DNA of 64,000 nucleotides from Paratrimastix pyriformis (GCA_027972325.1 JAPMOS010000006.1:536501-600500), one strand, 5' to 3'. Positions 44,018 through 55,452 are shown, counted from the stretch's first letter. The notes: generated from the sequence alone by a model not told the origin. Numbers and translations are program-made.

Positions 44018-45397
44018 CTAGAGATGCACCTTGAGGTGCTGCAGAGTATCCAGGAAGGGCTTCGAGCCGCAGCGGGATGTCTGTTCGGTCTGCTCGCGGC
44101 GGAAGCAGGTCCCTGCGCCAGCCCCGCCAGAACGACGAGTCAGCGGCCAACAACCCTGGGGAGCCGTGCGGGAGCGGCGGGCTCGCAGCGAATAGTCCAG
44201 GCGCAGACCGATGGCGGACTGGGTGCGGCGGCGCTCGACCTCCTGCCGGTGGTACTCGTCCGCGCTGGCAGGCCGCGGGGGGCGCGGGGCAGCCGAGTCC
44301 TGCCCCACCAGACACGGAAGCGCAACAAGGGAAAAGGCATTGGAAGAGATTCTTGGAGCTGTGTGAGGGGGGGGAGGGGAGGGGAGGGTGTACTGGAGCC
44401 AGACCCGAATGGGAACAGAGTGCCAGACGCCGTGGTGGGGGACCTCGGCTCTGCTGACGGGCCGCACACCCGCACGTTGGGCAGCCACCGCAGCCGCCTC
44501 TGCAATGTCGATCGCAGCGCAGCGAGAAAATGAGCTGGGGATACTAACAATGGGGCCAGACCATCGGGGGTTTCCGCCCGAGGGAAGCCCCCTGGGGCCA
44601 AGGTACTCTCGCGGAACGGCGGACTGGGAGCCTAAGCGGTCGGATGCAGGAAGGGGTGCCATGTCCTTTGACCGAGACGGGAGACGGCAGACCGGCATCG
44701 ATCGCCGCACACCGCTGGTCATCCCCAATGTGGAGCGGCAGCGCTCCACTTCTTGGGCGCTGCGCGTAAGGGGTATGATGATATTCATGAGAAGCGGCGA
44801 GGAGGGGCTGCCAGACGCGTAACAGGCCGCACTGTGGGCAGGCTGAGGCCCCAGGGTGGTGTTGGCGGCGCCGGGTGGCCCCCGTCTGGTAGGTGCAGAC
44901 ATGACACGTGCTCCAGGCGGGTGTGTGGGCTGCGTTCGATCGCAGCGTGCAGGCGGTTGCGATGGAAGGGGTATGTGAGGAACGAAGGGCCCAAACGCAC
45001 CATTGAGCGAGCTGCGGATTGTTCAAAGTGTGGGCCAAAGGGAGCGAAAAAGCCAGACCTCGTCGGAGGTCTGTATGGCCGTGGGCCCAAGTCCTTCCTG
45101 CGAGCCTCATGGTACTCCTGCAGAGAAAATCGTCCATGTTGATGGTTGATAGGTCGAGCAAACCCGATACGCGCGTTGGCTTGGTTCAAGATAGACATCG
45201 CCAATAAAAAGACGACCAGGATATGAGAATTGATACAAATGGGGAGGTGTGTTATCTTGGGGATGGTGGATGTAAGGAGATGGCAAGAACTGCCGGCCAT
45301 ATTGCCTGCAATTGATCTCTCCCTTCGCGGTTTCCTCATTAAAACGTTTTGTTTGCCCGAGGTATGGGTCAAAACGGGCCGCACGGGAAAACGCCAT
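44018..45397 (-). CDS. Uncharacterised protein next to CCDC77
   Basis: Not recognised. The start at 45397 gives MAFSRAARFDPYLGQTKRFN and YGRQFLPSPYIHHPQDN. A 79-nt intron (45118-45196, GTCTA...CTGCAG) joins LFIGD in phase to EYHEARRKDLGPRPYRPPTR and SGFFAPFGPHFEQ. Later exons have TPYAQRPRS or VERCRSTLGMTSGVRRSMP, IDIAEAAAVAAQRAGVRP, SADEYHRQEVERRRTQSAI and a last exon ending FLDTLQHLKVHL (stop 44018-44020). The basic, proline- and aromatic-rich short motifs resemble small axonemal microtubule-associated proteins, but this is only an impression. It lies 234 bp upstream of the CCDC77-like gene on the same strand. Confidence 0.5.
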
Positions 45398-45807
45398 GAC
45401 CCGGCCGCGAAAGAGCTGGTGAAAAGCGAGTCGCTCTAACCCTTGGGTGTAGTCACTAACCCGTGTCGCCGGAATTTTCTTCGTTGTCCCTCGTGACTTT
45501 CTTGAATCAGATTTTTCCGACCCTTCTTCCCTTTTCGTCCAGCGGCGGCTTCTGGCTCAAACTCACCGTGTGTTGCACTGCCAGATGCTCACCGGCTGGA
45601 GCCAGCTCGGACACCTTGCAATAATACAACACATGCTGGGTGAATGAAAGAATTCAAGCCGAAATTCTTATGAACAAGTGGAGGGAGTGGAGTGAGGAGG
45701 GAGGGAGAGGAAACAAGAGAACAAAACCCCAATAAATAGGTGGGGATGGGCATGCGCTCAGCCAAGAGGGCCATCTGCGCGTGCGTGGGGATGGAGGCGG
45801 CGGTCAG
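45398..45807. other. Intergenic stretch without recognised features
   Basis: About 410 bases between two - strand genes, lower in GC than the genes. It should hold the 5' flank of the gene ending at 44018 and the 3' UTR of the next one. I see no conserved coding or RNA structure. Confidence 0.4.
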
Positions 45808-46480
45808 CTAAGAAGACCGATCTGACAGACCGATCTGGGATGGGGGAGCCCGGTCGCGGTGGATGGTGAACCGATTTTGGGGAGCGGGTGGCAACTGCCG
45901 CTGGTAGAGGGAGTCCACCAGGTTTCGGATGGGATCTTGAACTTTGCCCTCCTCTGCTGCCTGCAGTTGCTTGGCGCTGTGAAAAAAGTGAGCGCCTGCG
46001 TAGAATGAACTACCCGACCATTCGCGGAGTCGCTGGGCCTTGTCGTTCAGCGAGGCCATCTTGGTCATGTTTTCCTCTTCCCTTCGTCGGGCAATCTCAG
46101 TCGGATCCACCGCGGTCCGGTGTCGCTTCTCGGCAAAGGGCACACTGCCACCTTCCAGGACCGAGGATTGCCGAGTATTTTGTGATGCAAATCGTGCTGC
46201 GAAGCGCTGCGAACGGGTGACTTGTTCAAATTGGGGAACATACTCCAGCGAAATTGGACGTGGCGGGTGCGCCTTGCCTGAAGGACGAAAAGATTGAACA
46301 GATTTGGACTCCTCGAAGTTTTGACGCAAACAACGCCGGGATGGAGTCTCAGGGAGTCCATTGACGGGCCTAGGAAGCGAAGCGGATATGAAGTTCGTGG
46401 CGCTCGAAATCAAACCTTCCCATTCGATCGAAAGTCATGCAAAGCCTTCGGTCGTGGGGCGTTGGGGCTGGTTTCTTCAT
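45808..46480 (-). CDS. Uncharacterised basic protein
   Basis: Not recognised. The start at 46480 gives MKKPAPTPHDRRLCMTFDRM. A 46-nt intron starting GTTTG and ending CCTAG joins it in phase to PVNGLPETPSRRCLRQNFEE. The remainder includes ISLEYVPQFEQVTRSQRFAA, EIARRREEENMTKMASLNDK (helical, possibly coiled coil), GAHFFHSAKQLQAAEEGK, and ends QIGLSDRSS at 45808. It is head-to-head with the cathepsin-like gene. A start in an upstream exon (PQVLKANGPV...) is possible. Confidence 0.5.
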
Positions 46481-46840
46481 GACTGGTCCGTTCGCTTTGA
46501 GAACCTGGGGTGATCGATGAAAGGTGTCAAAAAGAAAGGTTGGAGTGGAAGCAGAAGGGCGAAGGGCGTCGTTGCGTTCTTGACTGGATGACAAAAATAT
46601 TGCGTGAAACTTAAATCCTACAAATACCGTCAACCTGAAATTGATTGCAGCAACCATGCGAGCCGATAATTACCCCATGCGTGGTTCGTAAAAATTGAAA
46701 AAATGGTTCGCAAACGGCCTCGACAATCAAACAGAGATAGGTGGATTTCAAACAACAAAGAAGGCGAGAACGGCAGGCGAGGCAGTCGCCCAAACCCCAG
46801 CCAGTCGTTCGAGAAGGGACCAAGACAGTCAACCTGCGCT
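46481..46840. promoter_or_regulatory. Divergent promoter region
   Basis: 360 bases between the starts of the uncharacterised - strand gene and the cathepsin-like + strand gene. It is AT-richer than its surroundings; no specific site could be assigned. Confidence 0.35.
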
Positions 46841-49119
46841 ATGCTGGCGTCTTGGCGGGATCGCTTTTTTATTTTCCTCTTCATTGGTTCTGCTCTTCTC
46901 TATCCTCTCTCCCCATCGGATCCTTCTCTCCCCGAAGAATTAAAATCGATGCACATGACTTGGGCTGCCCGGATTCGCCCCACTCAATCCCATCTGCCTC
47001 GCCTCCTTCCCATCTCATACCGAATCCCGCCACAGCTCAAAGTCAATCGTGTCTCATCGCACCCCAATCTTGTTCTCCCCGAGCATTACGATCTTCGGGA
47101 TGAGTTTCCGAACAGTCTCTCGATCCACACCATCAAAAACCAAGTTGTTTCGGAAGTCTGATTGCATTGTTTCCTTTTGATACAAACGCTCGCTGTAGTG
47201 CGGCTCCTGTTGGGCCCATGCCTGCGCAGGCATGTCAGGTGATCGCCTGTACAGGTTGGGAAGCGTCCCACATCTCGGTCATGACCTCCTGACTTGTTAG
47301 AGTCTCGAATGGCACTTTCAACAAGGTAATGTCCCCACAGACCCTGATGGACTGTCCGTTCGTTCCCGTCTTCCTGCCCCCTGACTCAAACATTCACAGG
47401 TGACCATACGTGCCACCCCAACGCAACGGTTCGTCGAAACACGGTGTCGCGTGTGCAATGGTATTGATCTTTCGGTGGATTGTGGCCAATGACATCCCCC
47501 CCACTCCCCGCAGGCCTCGGGGTTCTACTGCGACGATGGGTGCAATGGCGGCCTGTTGGAGTTGGCCACTCAGTTCATGGTGGATTATGGGATGTTGACG
47601 GACGAGTCTGTTCCCCCGCCAGCGCCCGATGGCTTCTCACACGACACCATGGCTGGCTGCCCCCAGGTGCATCTCCTACAAGTGCACCACCCCGACGACG
47701 TGCGATCCGCTCTGCGACGACCGGCGGACGGTCCGCTCTTGAGCCTTGTCTTGCCGTGCTCATCCACCCCATCGCCCTCCCCCTCACCACCTCCCCATCT
47801 CCTCTCCCGACCCCATCTCCTCTCCCGACCCCATCTCCTCTCCCGACCCCATCTCCTCTCCCGACCCCATCTCCTCTCCCGCCCCCATCTCCTCTCCGAC
47901 CCCATCTCTCCGCCCCCATCTCCTCTCCCGACCCCATCTCCTCTCCCGACCCCATCTCCTCTCCCGACCCCATCTCCTCTCCCGCCCCCATCTCCTCTCC
48001 CGCCCCCATCTCCTCTCCCGACCCCATCTCCTCTCCCGCCCCATCTCCTCTCCCCATCTCCTCTCCCGACCTCTCCGCCCCATCTCCGCCCCATCTCTCC
48101 GCCCCATCTCTCTCCGACCCCATCTCCTCTCCGCCCCATCTCCTCTCCCGCCCCCTCGGCCAGGCCCGCGTCCCCATCCCGGCCAAGTCCATGGCATGGT
48201 GTCCCGGCGAGCGGAACATTATGGAGGAGATTTTCCTACACGGCACGGTGGCCGTGGTGATGGTCTTCTACGAGGACTTCCAGTACTACCAGTCGGGCAT
48301 CTATCAGCACGTCTACGGTCAGTCCGTGGTGGTGGTGGTGGTGGTGGTGGTGGTGGTGGTGGTGGTGGGGGGGGCTTGCTCCGTGTTCTCCACCTGCTGG
48401 CGGCACGCCTTGACCGCGCGACGGGCCCGTTCTCCTGTTAGGCACCGACTTCGGTGGGCATGTCGTTGCCCTCATCGGATGGTCTGGCCGCCGCCTAGCT
48501 CTGCAACCTGTCACTGTCACCTGCGGACCCCTTTCGATCTTTCGATAGGGGCGAGGAAAACGGCATCAAGTACTGGATCGCCCGGAATTCCGAGGGCGCC
48601 AATTGGGGCGAAAACGTCTGTCATCCACTGTCCTCCCATCCTCTTTCCGCTCCCGCTCCCGCCACGCTCCCGCCACGCTCCCGCCTCCACCTACGCTACC
48701 GCCACGCAGCTCCCCTCCCCCCCCCCCCCCCCCCCCCCGCGATAAGATGACCATGTGCGTTTTTGTGGCCTAGGGATTCTTCCGCATCCGACGGGGCACT
48801 AATGTCGCTCGCATCGAGGAGGACAGCTGGGTGGTCTACTACGACCCTCCCACCGTTTCCGTCGCCGCCGCCGCCGATGAGCCGCGGGACGCTCCGGCAC
48901 CGGCACCCATCCCGGTCCTCGAGGCGGTCGATTTGATCCCGTCCGCAGCAGCCCTGGGCCACGGCCTGGCCATGACGACCCCCAACTGGGCCATGATGCG
49001 CTGCCTCGCAGACGGCGGTCCGGTTTCGCTCACCCCACCGCCCTCGTGGCCCCGCTTGGGTGGGTGGGCTGGGCTGGTGGCGGCACGCGACCATTTCCGT
49101 TGATTTCTTCTGATTCTGA

Positions 49120-49178
<59 letters not shown>

Positions 49179-50960
49179 CCCCCGCCAGGCGCGCTCAAGG
49201 GCCGCCTGTATGACGTCCCTGCGGGGGTGAGCAACCACTGCCCCATGGTCAACTGGCCCTCGTGCATGCTGCACAGCGTCTCCATTGCGTCCGTTTCCAT
49301 GGAGGCCCCCGTCGTCCCCGTTGCATTTCGCATCTCCCTACGTCACCTTCCCTCCTGATCATTGCCCATTCCGCCTACTGGGGGGCACGTGGTTTTGCAG
49401 GGACTACAACATCTACTCGATGCACCAGGAGATGTACAACAACCCCAGCCCCGGCTGGCCCACCGAGGACTGCTTCAACGCCGCCACCCGCTACGCCTGC
49501 GCGGTCTGATGCCCCGGATGGCGTCGACTGACCGTCCGTCTTGGGCCCCCGTCCCCATCCCCCTGCGCAGGTGAACTTCCAAAAGGTGACCAGCCCCGAG
49601 CTGTCCATGGACAGCATGCAGACCGCCCTGCCCCCCTGCCGCCGCCTCTGCCGCCAGTTCGCCGACACCTGTGGCGCCTCGGTCCGCACGCTCCGCCCCT
49701 CACCCTCCCTCGGAATCACCACCGCGCTGCTCTTGTGCCGGCCGGCGGGTAGGGGATGACCACCGTCTGCGCGGGGCTGCCCGACGAGCCGGACGTCGAC
49801 TGCACCATGGTCGACCCCGTCCCGTACACCCCCACCCAGGTCTGCGGGCGGTGGGACCCACAGGGCTGCTTACCGTCGGCGTGGGAGGGAGGGGAGGGAG
49901 GGGAGGGAGGGGGGAGGCGCGGAAGGCGAGGAGCAGGCTTGCTCGGTCTCACTACAACAACGCGCGTGCTGGGTGGGGCGGCCCCAGTTCGGGACGGACG
50001 GCAAGTGCCCCCAGGCCTGCGTGGACCTGCGGCTGCCCTCGGTCCGGGCCCAGCTGGGCATCTGCGGCGAGGAGGACATGGTCCCCACGTGGAACTACAC
50101 CTGCGTCCTGAGCCTGGCCGACCAGGCCAAGTTCGCCCGGAACGCCTTCCAGGAGTGGATGAACAGCTCGTCGGCCTTCGTCCAGCTGGCCGACGCCTCG
50201 GATGTCTGCGTCAAGAGCTTCAAGCGGCAGGCATGCGCCCGGGCATTCCCCGCCTGCGACGGGGCCGACGCCGGCTCGGCCGTGCTGCCGCTCTGTCCGT
50301 CCCGCCCGCGCCCAGACGCGCGTCCCGCCTCCCCCGAGCTTTCCTGCATTCTCATCGCTGGCGCCGTTTGATTCTGGTTCCGCCTGTCCGCCCGCCCGCC
50401 TGGCCTGTGGCGACAGGTTTCAGCACGTGCACCGCGGCCATGGATCGGTGCAACATCAGCCCCGCAGAGGCCTCCTGGTGCCTCACCTACCAGCACAACG
50501 AGGATGTCCGCCTCGCCTGGCAGTCCTCCTTGCCCCTCGCCCATCGCTCTCCCTCGTCCATGTCACGGTACCCTCTCGCCCATGTCGCGGCACAATATCG
50601 CTCTTGCATCATCGTTCCCGGCAACGGCTCTCCATTCCGTTGTTGCAGGACTCCTGCACGGGCTACGCGAGTCCGCTGGAGGTCCCCGTGGAGCCCATCC
50701 CGACCCCCATCCGGACGGGTGTGCCCGCCTGGGCGGCCTACCTGATCGGCTTCCTGCCCGCTGGCGCCTGTCTGGCGGTGGGCCTGGCGGTGGGCCTTCT
50801 GATCGGCCGGCGGGGACCCCGGCCAGCGGTCGGCAAGGGAGCGGCGGCTGCCGCCAATGACAGCGCCTCCCTCCTGGGCAACGTGGACGTGGAGCAGGCC
50901 CTGGGGGGCCGGCGGAGCCCCTCCCGGCGGCTGCTGACGGACCCGACCGACGGGGAGTGA
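46841..50960 (+). CDS. Membrane-anchored cathepsin-like C1 peptidase with Cys-rich ectodomain
   Basis: ATG 46841 begins a signal-anchor-like segment (WRDRFFIFLFIGSALLYPL). The peptidase part has LPEHYDLRDEFPNSLSI, then after an intron the active-site CGSCWAHACAGM, later YCDDGCNGGLLELA (cathepsin B/L style), the region before His with MVFYEDFQYYQSGIYQHVYG, active-site His in GGHVVALIGW, and active-site Asn in YWIARNSEGANWGENG. The triad is therefore complete. Beyond FFRIRRGTNVARIEEDSW there is a long Cys-rich part: WPTEDCFNAATRYACAVNF, ALPPCRRLCRQFADTCGA (like Frizzled-type cysteine-rich domains), and CVDLRLPSVRAQLGICGEED. A transmembrane helix AAYLIGFLPAGACLAVGLAV and a basic tail ending PTDGE follow (stop 50958-50960). 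The Cys motif follows NQ directly, two residues shorter than the usual NQGxCGSCW. Location is likely lysosomal or cell-surface. Confidence 0.8.
47790..48150. repeat. 18-bp CCCATCTCCTCTCCCGAC minisatellite
   Basis: About 18 copies, perfect to degenerate (17-18 bp), in a cathepsin-like gene intron between the exon with CTTPTTCDPLCDDRRTVRS and the exon with VPIPAKSMAWCPGE. Confidence 0.95.
49112..49178. repeat. (GGTTCT)n hexanucleotide repeat
   Basis: About ten GGTTCT units at the 3' end of an intron in the cathepsin-like gene. Confidence 0.95.
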
Positions 50961-51476
50961 CGCGACCCCGTGACCGCCCGCGAGCTGCTCGAGATTCGCC
51001 CGCCCACCTCCACGACCCCCCGCTTCCCCGCTCGGCCCGCCCCCACACCCACGCAGCCGGCGGGCGGCACGGCCAGGGACGGGGAGGGAGGTGACGACAT
51101 GGCGGCGGATCTCTCGCCCCCACCCCGCACCCTCTGGAGCGGCTCCCCGGGACGCCCGGGGACGCGGCTTTCCGGGGAGGGCGAGGGCGACGAGACGGCG
51201 GAGGAGCAGCAGGCGCGGATGGCGACGACCCCGGCAGCCGAGTGGCGGCTGCAGCCCCAGCAGCAGGGTCGGGCCGACACCGAGGGGGTCCCTCGCTGGG
51301 GCACCCCCCACGGCGTGGACACGCGGGCGGTCACGGTGCAGCCTCGTCCCGAGGGCAGCGGCGGCATCGAGCAGGGCGCGAATATCAGCGGCGATGGTCG
51401 GGACGCCAGCGGGGCCGAAGATGGCGACGAAACGCCCCTCCTGCTGCGCCCCGGCTGGGAGGATGACTGGGACTGA
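50961..51476 (+). other. Open frame after the cathepsin-like stop, possible alternative tail
   Basis: An open stretch without ATG encodes proline-rich then acidic sequence ending GDETPLLLRPGWEDDWD. The acidic di-leucine-like end would suit a cytosolic sorting tail of the upstream membrane protein, reached by an extra splice, but I could not define such an intron. Otherwise it is 3' UTR. Confidence 0.25.
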
Positions 51477-51741
51477 GGCTGGGACTCCTTTTTCTTCCCC
51501 CCCCCCCCCCCCCCCCCCCCTCCCCCTGTGTATCGTATCATTGCGGGGCGGCTGCTCTCTGGGCAGCCTTCCCGTGGGTCTTCTCTGGGTCCGCTGGTTG
51601 GTCGTCGGTTGGGGCGAGAGGAAAGAGCCACATCTTACAACGGCCGGCCCAGACCCCAACCGAGGAGAGGAAAAGGAGGAGGAGGAGGAGGAGCATGTAC
51701 ACCCCGGCCATGGAGCACGGCACCCCAGAAAGACGAAGAGG

Positions 51742-51775
<34 letters not shown>

Positions 51776-51795
51776 TTGTACCTTTCGGCAGATGT
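51477..51795. other. Tail-to-tail spacer with poly-C and CAG tracts
   Basis: Holds a run of about 22 C (51498-51520), a GGA-rich stretch and a (GCA)n tract near 51747-51775. It lies between the cathepsin-like (+) and FERM F3-like (-) genes. No gene seen. Confidence 0.5.
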
Positions 51796-53090
51796 CTAGA
51801 AGAAGAGGCGTCCCGCGGCCTCCTGGGGCTGGGGGGCCGGGTTGGTCGGGCCGAACGTGATCAGGGCGTTCGCCTGGGGCCGCACAAGGTCCATCGACCT
51901 GCCCCACACCCAGCAATCATCCGAGCCGACGACGGATGAGGAGCTGATTGGGGGGAATGCTCACCCAAGGAGTGGATGGGGGGGGGGGGAGGCGGACCGG
52001 GCCCGGGGTCGCGAGACCGGGGGCGGGGGCAGCAGGGTGGCACCCGAGGGACGCTGGGCGGCGCCAGGGGCGACTGGGAGGAAAGAGAAAAAAAGACACG
52101 CCGTCTGTCAGAACGGCCACCCCCAGGGCGGAGTCCCCCCAAGGCGGCGACATCAGATATCCCTGCCACCCCGACCCCTGCGATGGGGGGGTGGGCCGAC
52201 CTGGAGGCTTGCCTGTGCCTGTCGTCGCCGGTACGGGCGGCTGGGCGGCGGGGGCCGGCTGGGGCTGGGGGCCGAGAGCCGGCTGGGGCAGGGATGCGAA
52301 GAGGGACGTCGAGGCGGCCGGGGGACGGGCCCCGGTCAGGAGGGGCTGGCTGGCGTCGATCCGGCGGACGCTGTTGGGAAAGAGCGACATCAGGGGCGAT
52401 GGCGGCGTCTCGGGGACGGCCAGCGACAGCTCGGCCAGCTGCGGCACGGGGGCCACCGAGACCTCGCCCCCCACCGAGGAGCGCCGCCGGAGGGCCGAGG
52501 AGCCGCCTGCAGAACCGGGGTGTGGAAGACAAGGAGTGGACCGGGCATGCCGCGCCAAAAACCAGACCAGTGGCTGTGGGTGCAAGGTCCGCCTGGGCAG
52601 CAGCAGGCGCAGCAGGAGCGGCCTGGGCCGGAGCGGGTGCCGGGTGGGCGGCGGGGATGGCCCCCAGGGCCCGGGCGGCCTTTGCGGCCCGGGCGGCCTC
52701 ATCGGCGCTGTTCTTGGACATGATGGCCTGCACGGCAGCATTGATGGCCTGTGCAATGGCATCTGATTCCTTGGTTTGGAAGGTCAGCACCGTTTTATCA
52801 CTCCCCGGGGGCTTCACCTCGAATTCGAAGCTGGATCGAGATGCTTTCCACCACAAAATCTGGTAGTATGTCAAACGAATCGCAGCCTAAACCAAAAGGG
52901 ATTATGCAGAGACAGATTGTGCTGGTAAATGACTGACGTTGTGCTCAGGATCTTGGACTTCAACAAAATCTGTCCCGATCGTTAATCTCGTCTTTTGGCC
53001 TGTTGGCCATTTGCAATCAAAGATCTGAGCATTTGAGAACTCCATAATCGAATTACTTTCCGGGCCGATTTCGTCCAACTTTTTGAACAT
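51796..53090 (-). CDS. FERM F3/PTB-like domain protein with proline-rich tail
   Basis: The start at 53090 gives MFKKLDEIGPESNSIMEFSN, then QIFDCKWPTGQKTRLTIGTD and FVEVQDPEHN. An intron leads to YYQILWWKASRSSFEFEV and TFQTKESDAIAQAINAAV. This beta-rich fold with a final helix matches the third lobe (F3, PTB-like) of FERM domains as in talin or myosin VII, which binds NPxY tails or lipids. No F1 or F2 lobes are present. Then come Ala/Pro-rich linkers, VPQLAELSLAVPETPPSPL, SLFPNSVRRIDASQPLL, and the end FGPTNPAPQPQEAAGRLFF (stop 51796-51798). An upstream exon could add a little at the N terminus. It is head-to-head with the F-box/WD40 gene. Role unknown, perhaps an adaptor at membrane-actin sites. 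Confidence 0.6.
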
Positions 53091-53289
53091 GGCGTCGTGC
53101 AGCAGTGGACAGTGCAGAGGGTAAGATACGTTGATCCGTCATCCTGTCAAATGTCCAGGATCTTGCGATCCTCTGCCAGGAAATCGCAGCGCACAGATGG
53201 TCCGGATGAACACGAAGCCAACACCAAAGGAGAAGAAACATATGTCTGACATCCTTCTTCCAACGGGTAGCTGCATTTTCCTTTCCGCC

Positions 53290-55452
53290 AGATTGGCCCT
53301 TCGTTCAGCCAGCTTCCTGTGGAAGTTGTGAGCATTATTCTCTCGCACCTGGATGAAGTGGAGCTGCGCAAGATTTCCGGGGTCTCGCACCTTTTCCGCC
53401 AGGCTGCATGCTGGTTGTTCCACATTGACATCATCTTCATTCCTCACTGTTTTTTTTTCCCCCAGGCCCTCCGTCTGCCTTAAACGCTGGCCAACTGCCA
53501 TCCACGATGTCGACGATCCGAGTACGATCACTGCCGAGGAGTGGTCCACCCTTGGGTGGCTCAAGACGGTCCTGCAGCGGCGTCCGCTCCGGGGCCACTG
53601 CCTCGTCGAGCGCCACGCCGACGCCCACGACCGCAGCATCACCAGCATCACCAGGCACCCCAGCGACGAACACGGCCTGTTTGCGACCACGTCACGAGAT
53701 GGAACCGCGAAGGTCCGTTCGTTGGTCCCCCCCCACCCCCCCCCCCCCCAGGTGCGGGTCTTGAGGCGGGGACCTCATCTGGCCGATCCTCCCCCGGGCT
53801 CTGTAGATCTGGCAGCTCAACCGGACCGCCTTTGCTTGGCCCACGTCGCGCGTGCTCTTCGCCCATCGGGCCCAGTGGCGGCCCAGCTCGGCCGCCAAGG
53901 CGGGGCAGTGGCGCCGGATGGAGCGCAAGCCGAGCAGCTCCACCCGGCTGGTGCGGACCCTGGCCGGCTCGGGGGCGACCTGATGTGCGGCGCCGCCACC
54001 GAGACCCACATCATCGTCGGCAGCCACGACCTGGCCGTCTTCGCCTGGGCGACCGGTCCGCCCGCCCCGCCCCGCCCCGCCCCGCCCCGCCCCGCCCGCC
54101 CCGCCCGCCCCGCCCCGCCCCGCCCCGCCCCGCCCCGCCCCGCCCCAGCTGCGGACCCATGACCTGGTGGTGGCGGTGGTGGCGGTGGTGGCGGTGGGTG
54201 GTCAGGTGCGCGGGTGCGCCTGCAGCATCGCGCCCACGGCGGCTCGTCCATTCTGCAGGCGGTGACCCTCTGGGAGGGGCCGCACACCTTCTTCAGCGGG
54301 GGCGGGGACGGCACCGTCAAGCTGTGGGACCTGCGCGCACCGGGCCTCTGCTTCGGTCCGCCAACGCCCCGCACACCCACCACCACCCTCCGGCCTCGCC
54401 TCGCCCGCTTGCTGACCAAATGCCGGGCGTCGGGTGGGCGGGGCTGGGTGGCCTCCCGAACGGCCCGGTGCAGAGCACCCGACGGGTGGGGTGCACTCGC
54501 TCTGCCCGGACGGGGCGACCCTCTTTGTGGGCGGCCCCCAGGGCGTCGCGGCCTTCGACATCCGGGCCCTGCGCTCGCGTGCCGACCCCGCCGTGGCCGC
54601 CCCTGCGGCCCCCAGCGCCATCGGGGCCCTGTGGGCCGCGGGGGGGCCTGGGCCGGAGGAGGCCGGCGGTGGGGCCGACCCGGCGGAGGGGGTGCCCCTG
54701 GCGCGCCACTACGGGGCCGTGACGGGGGTGGCTCTGAGCGGGGAGCACCTGCTGACTGGCTCCCGGGACCGGCGCCTGCGGGCCTTCGGGCGGCGCTTCC
54801 CGTACGACCTGCAGGCCTGCGTGCCCGACGGGGGGCAGGAGCTGCTCGCCCTGGCCGCCGCCCCCGACGAGGGGCTCTTCTTCACCGGCTCGCAGGACCG
54901 CACCGTCAAGGTCCGTCCCAGGCCGGGGCGGGCCGGGTGCAGACCAGCCCCCTCGACTTGCCTCCCCCGCGATGGTGGCGGTGGTCAGGCGGAGCTTATT
55001 CTTGGCTGTGGCGGCTGGGCTGGGCGGGCGGGCGGGCGCAGGTCTGGTCGAAGCGGCACCTGCTGGGGCTGGGGCTGCGGGCCCAGCAGCCGGCCCTGCC
55101 CCACAGCGACCACACCGAGGCCGCGGCCGTGCTGGGGGGCGTCCACCGGCACATTGTGCTGGGGGTGTGCCCCGTCGGGGACGGGCTCCTGCTGAGCTGC
55201 TCCCGGGACGCCTCCTTCGCCGTGTGGGACTTCCGGCCGGCGCTGGACCCCCGCGCGGCTCCAGCGGGGCGGGCCGGCCGGCGGGCAGAGGGCGGGGCCG
55301 AGGAGGACGAGGGGGAGGACGAGGGGGAGGACGAGGGAGAGTCTGGAGATGACGCCACCGGCAGCAGCCAGGCGGCCAGCCGAGGTGACGACGAAGACGA
55401 CGACGGCGGCGAGGAGGGGGATGAGGACGACCATGACAGCGAGGACAGCTGA
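53290..55452 (+). CDS. F-box/WD40 repeat protein
   Basis: A likely SCF ubiquitin-ligase substrate receptor. The F-box is LPVEVVSIILSHLDEVEL followed by ISGVSHLFRQAA (about 53307-53405). WD40 repeats follow over several exons: SITRHPSDEHGLFATTSRDG, FFSGGGDGTVKLWDL (54290-54335), LFVGGPQGVAAFDIRAL, LLTGSRDRRLRAF, FFTGSQDRTVKVW and LLLSCSRDASFAVWDF, enough for a seven-blade propeller. The tail is acidic (EDEGEDEGEDEGE...) and stops at 55450-55452. The F-box frame has a stop upstream without an ATG, so the true start is in an unresolved exon before 53270. Introns begin GTCCG and contain poly-C (53730-53749) or CCCCG repeats. Confidence 0.75.
54055..54147. repeat. CCCCG pentanucleotide-rich repeat
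   Basis: CCCCG and CCCG units in an intron of the F-box/WD40 gene. Confidence 0.9.

Noticed and set aside
47790-48150. Regular repeats resembling a CRISPR array
   Set aside because: The 18-bp units are directly tandem with no unique spacers, and the region is an intron of the cathepsin-like gene.
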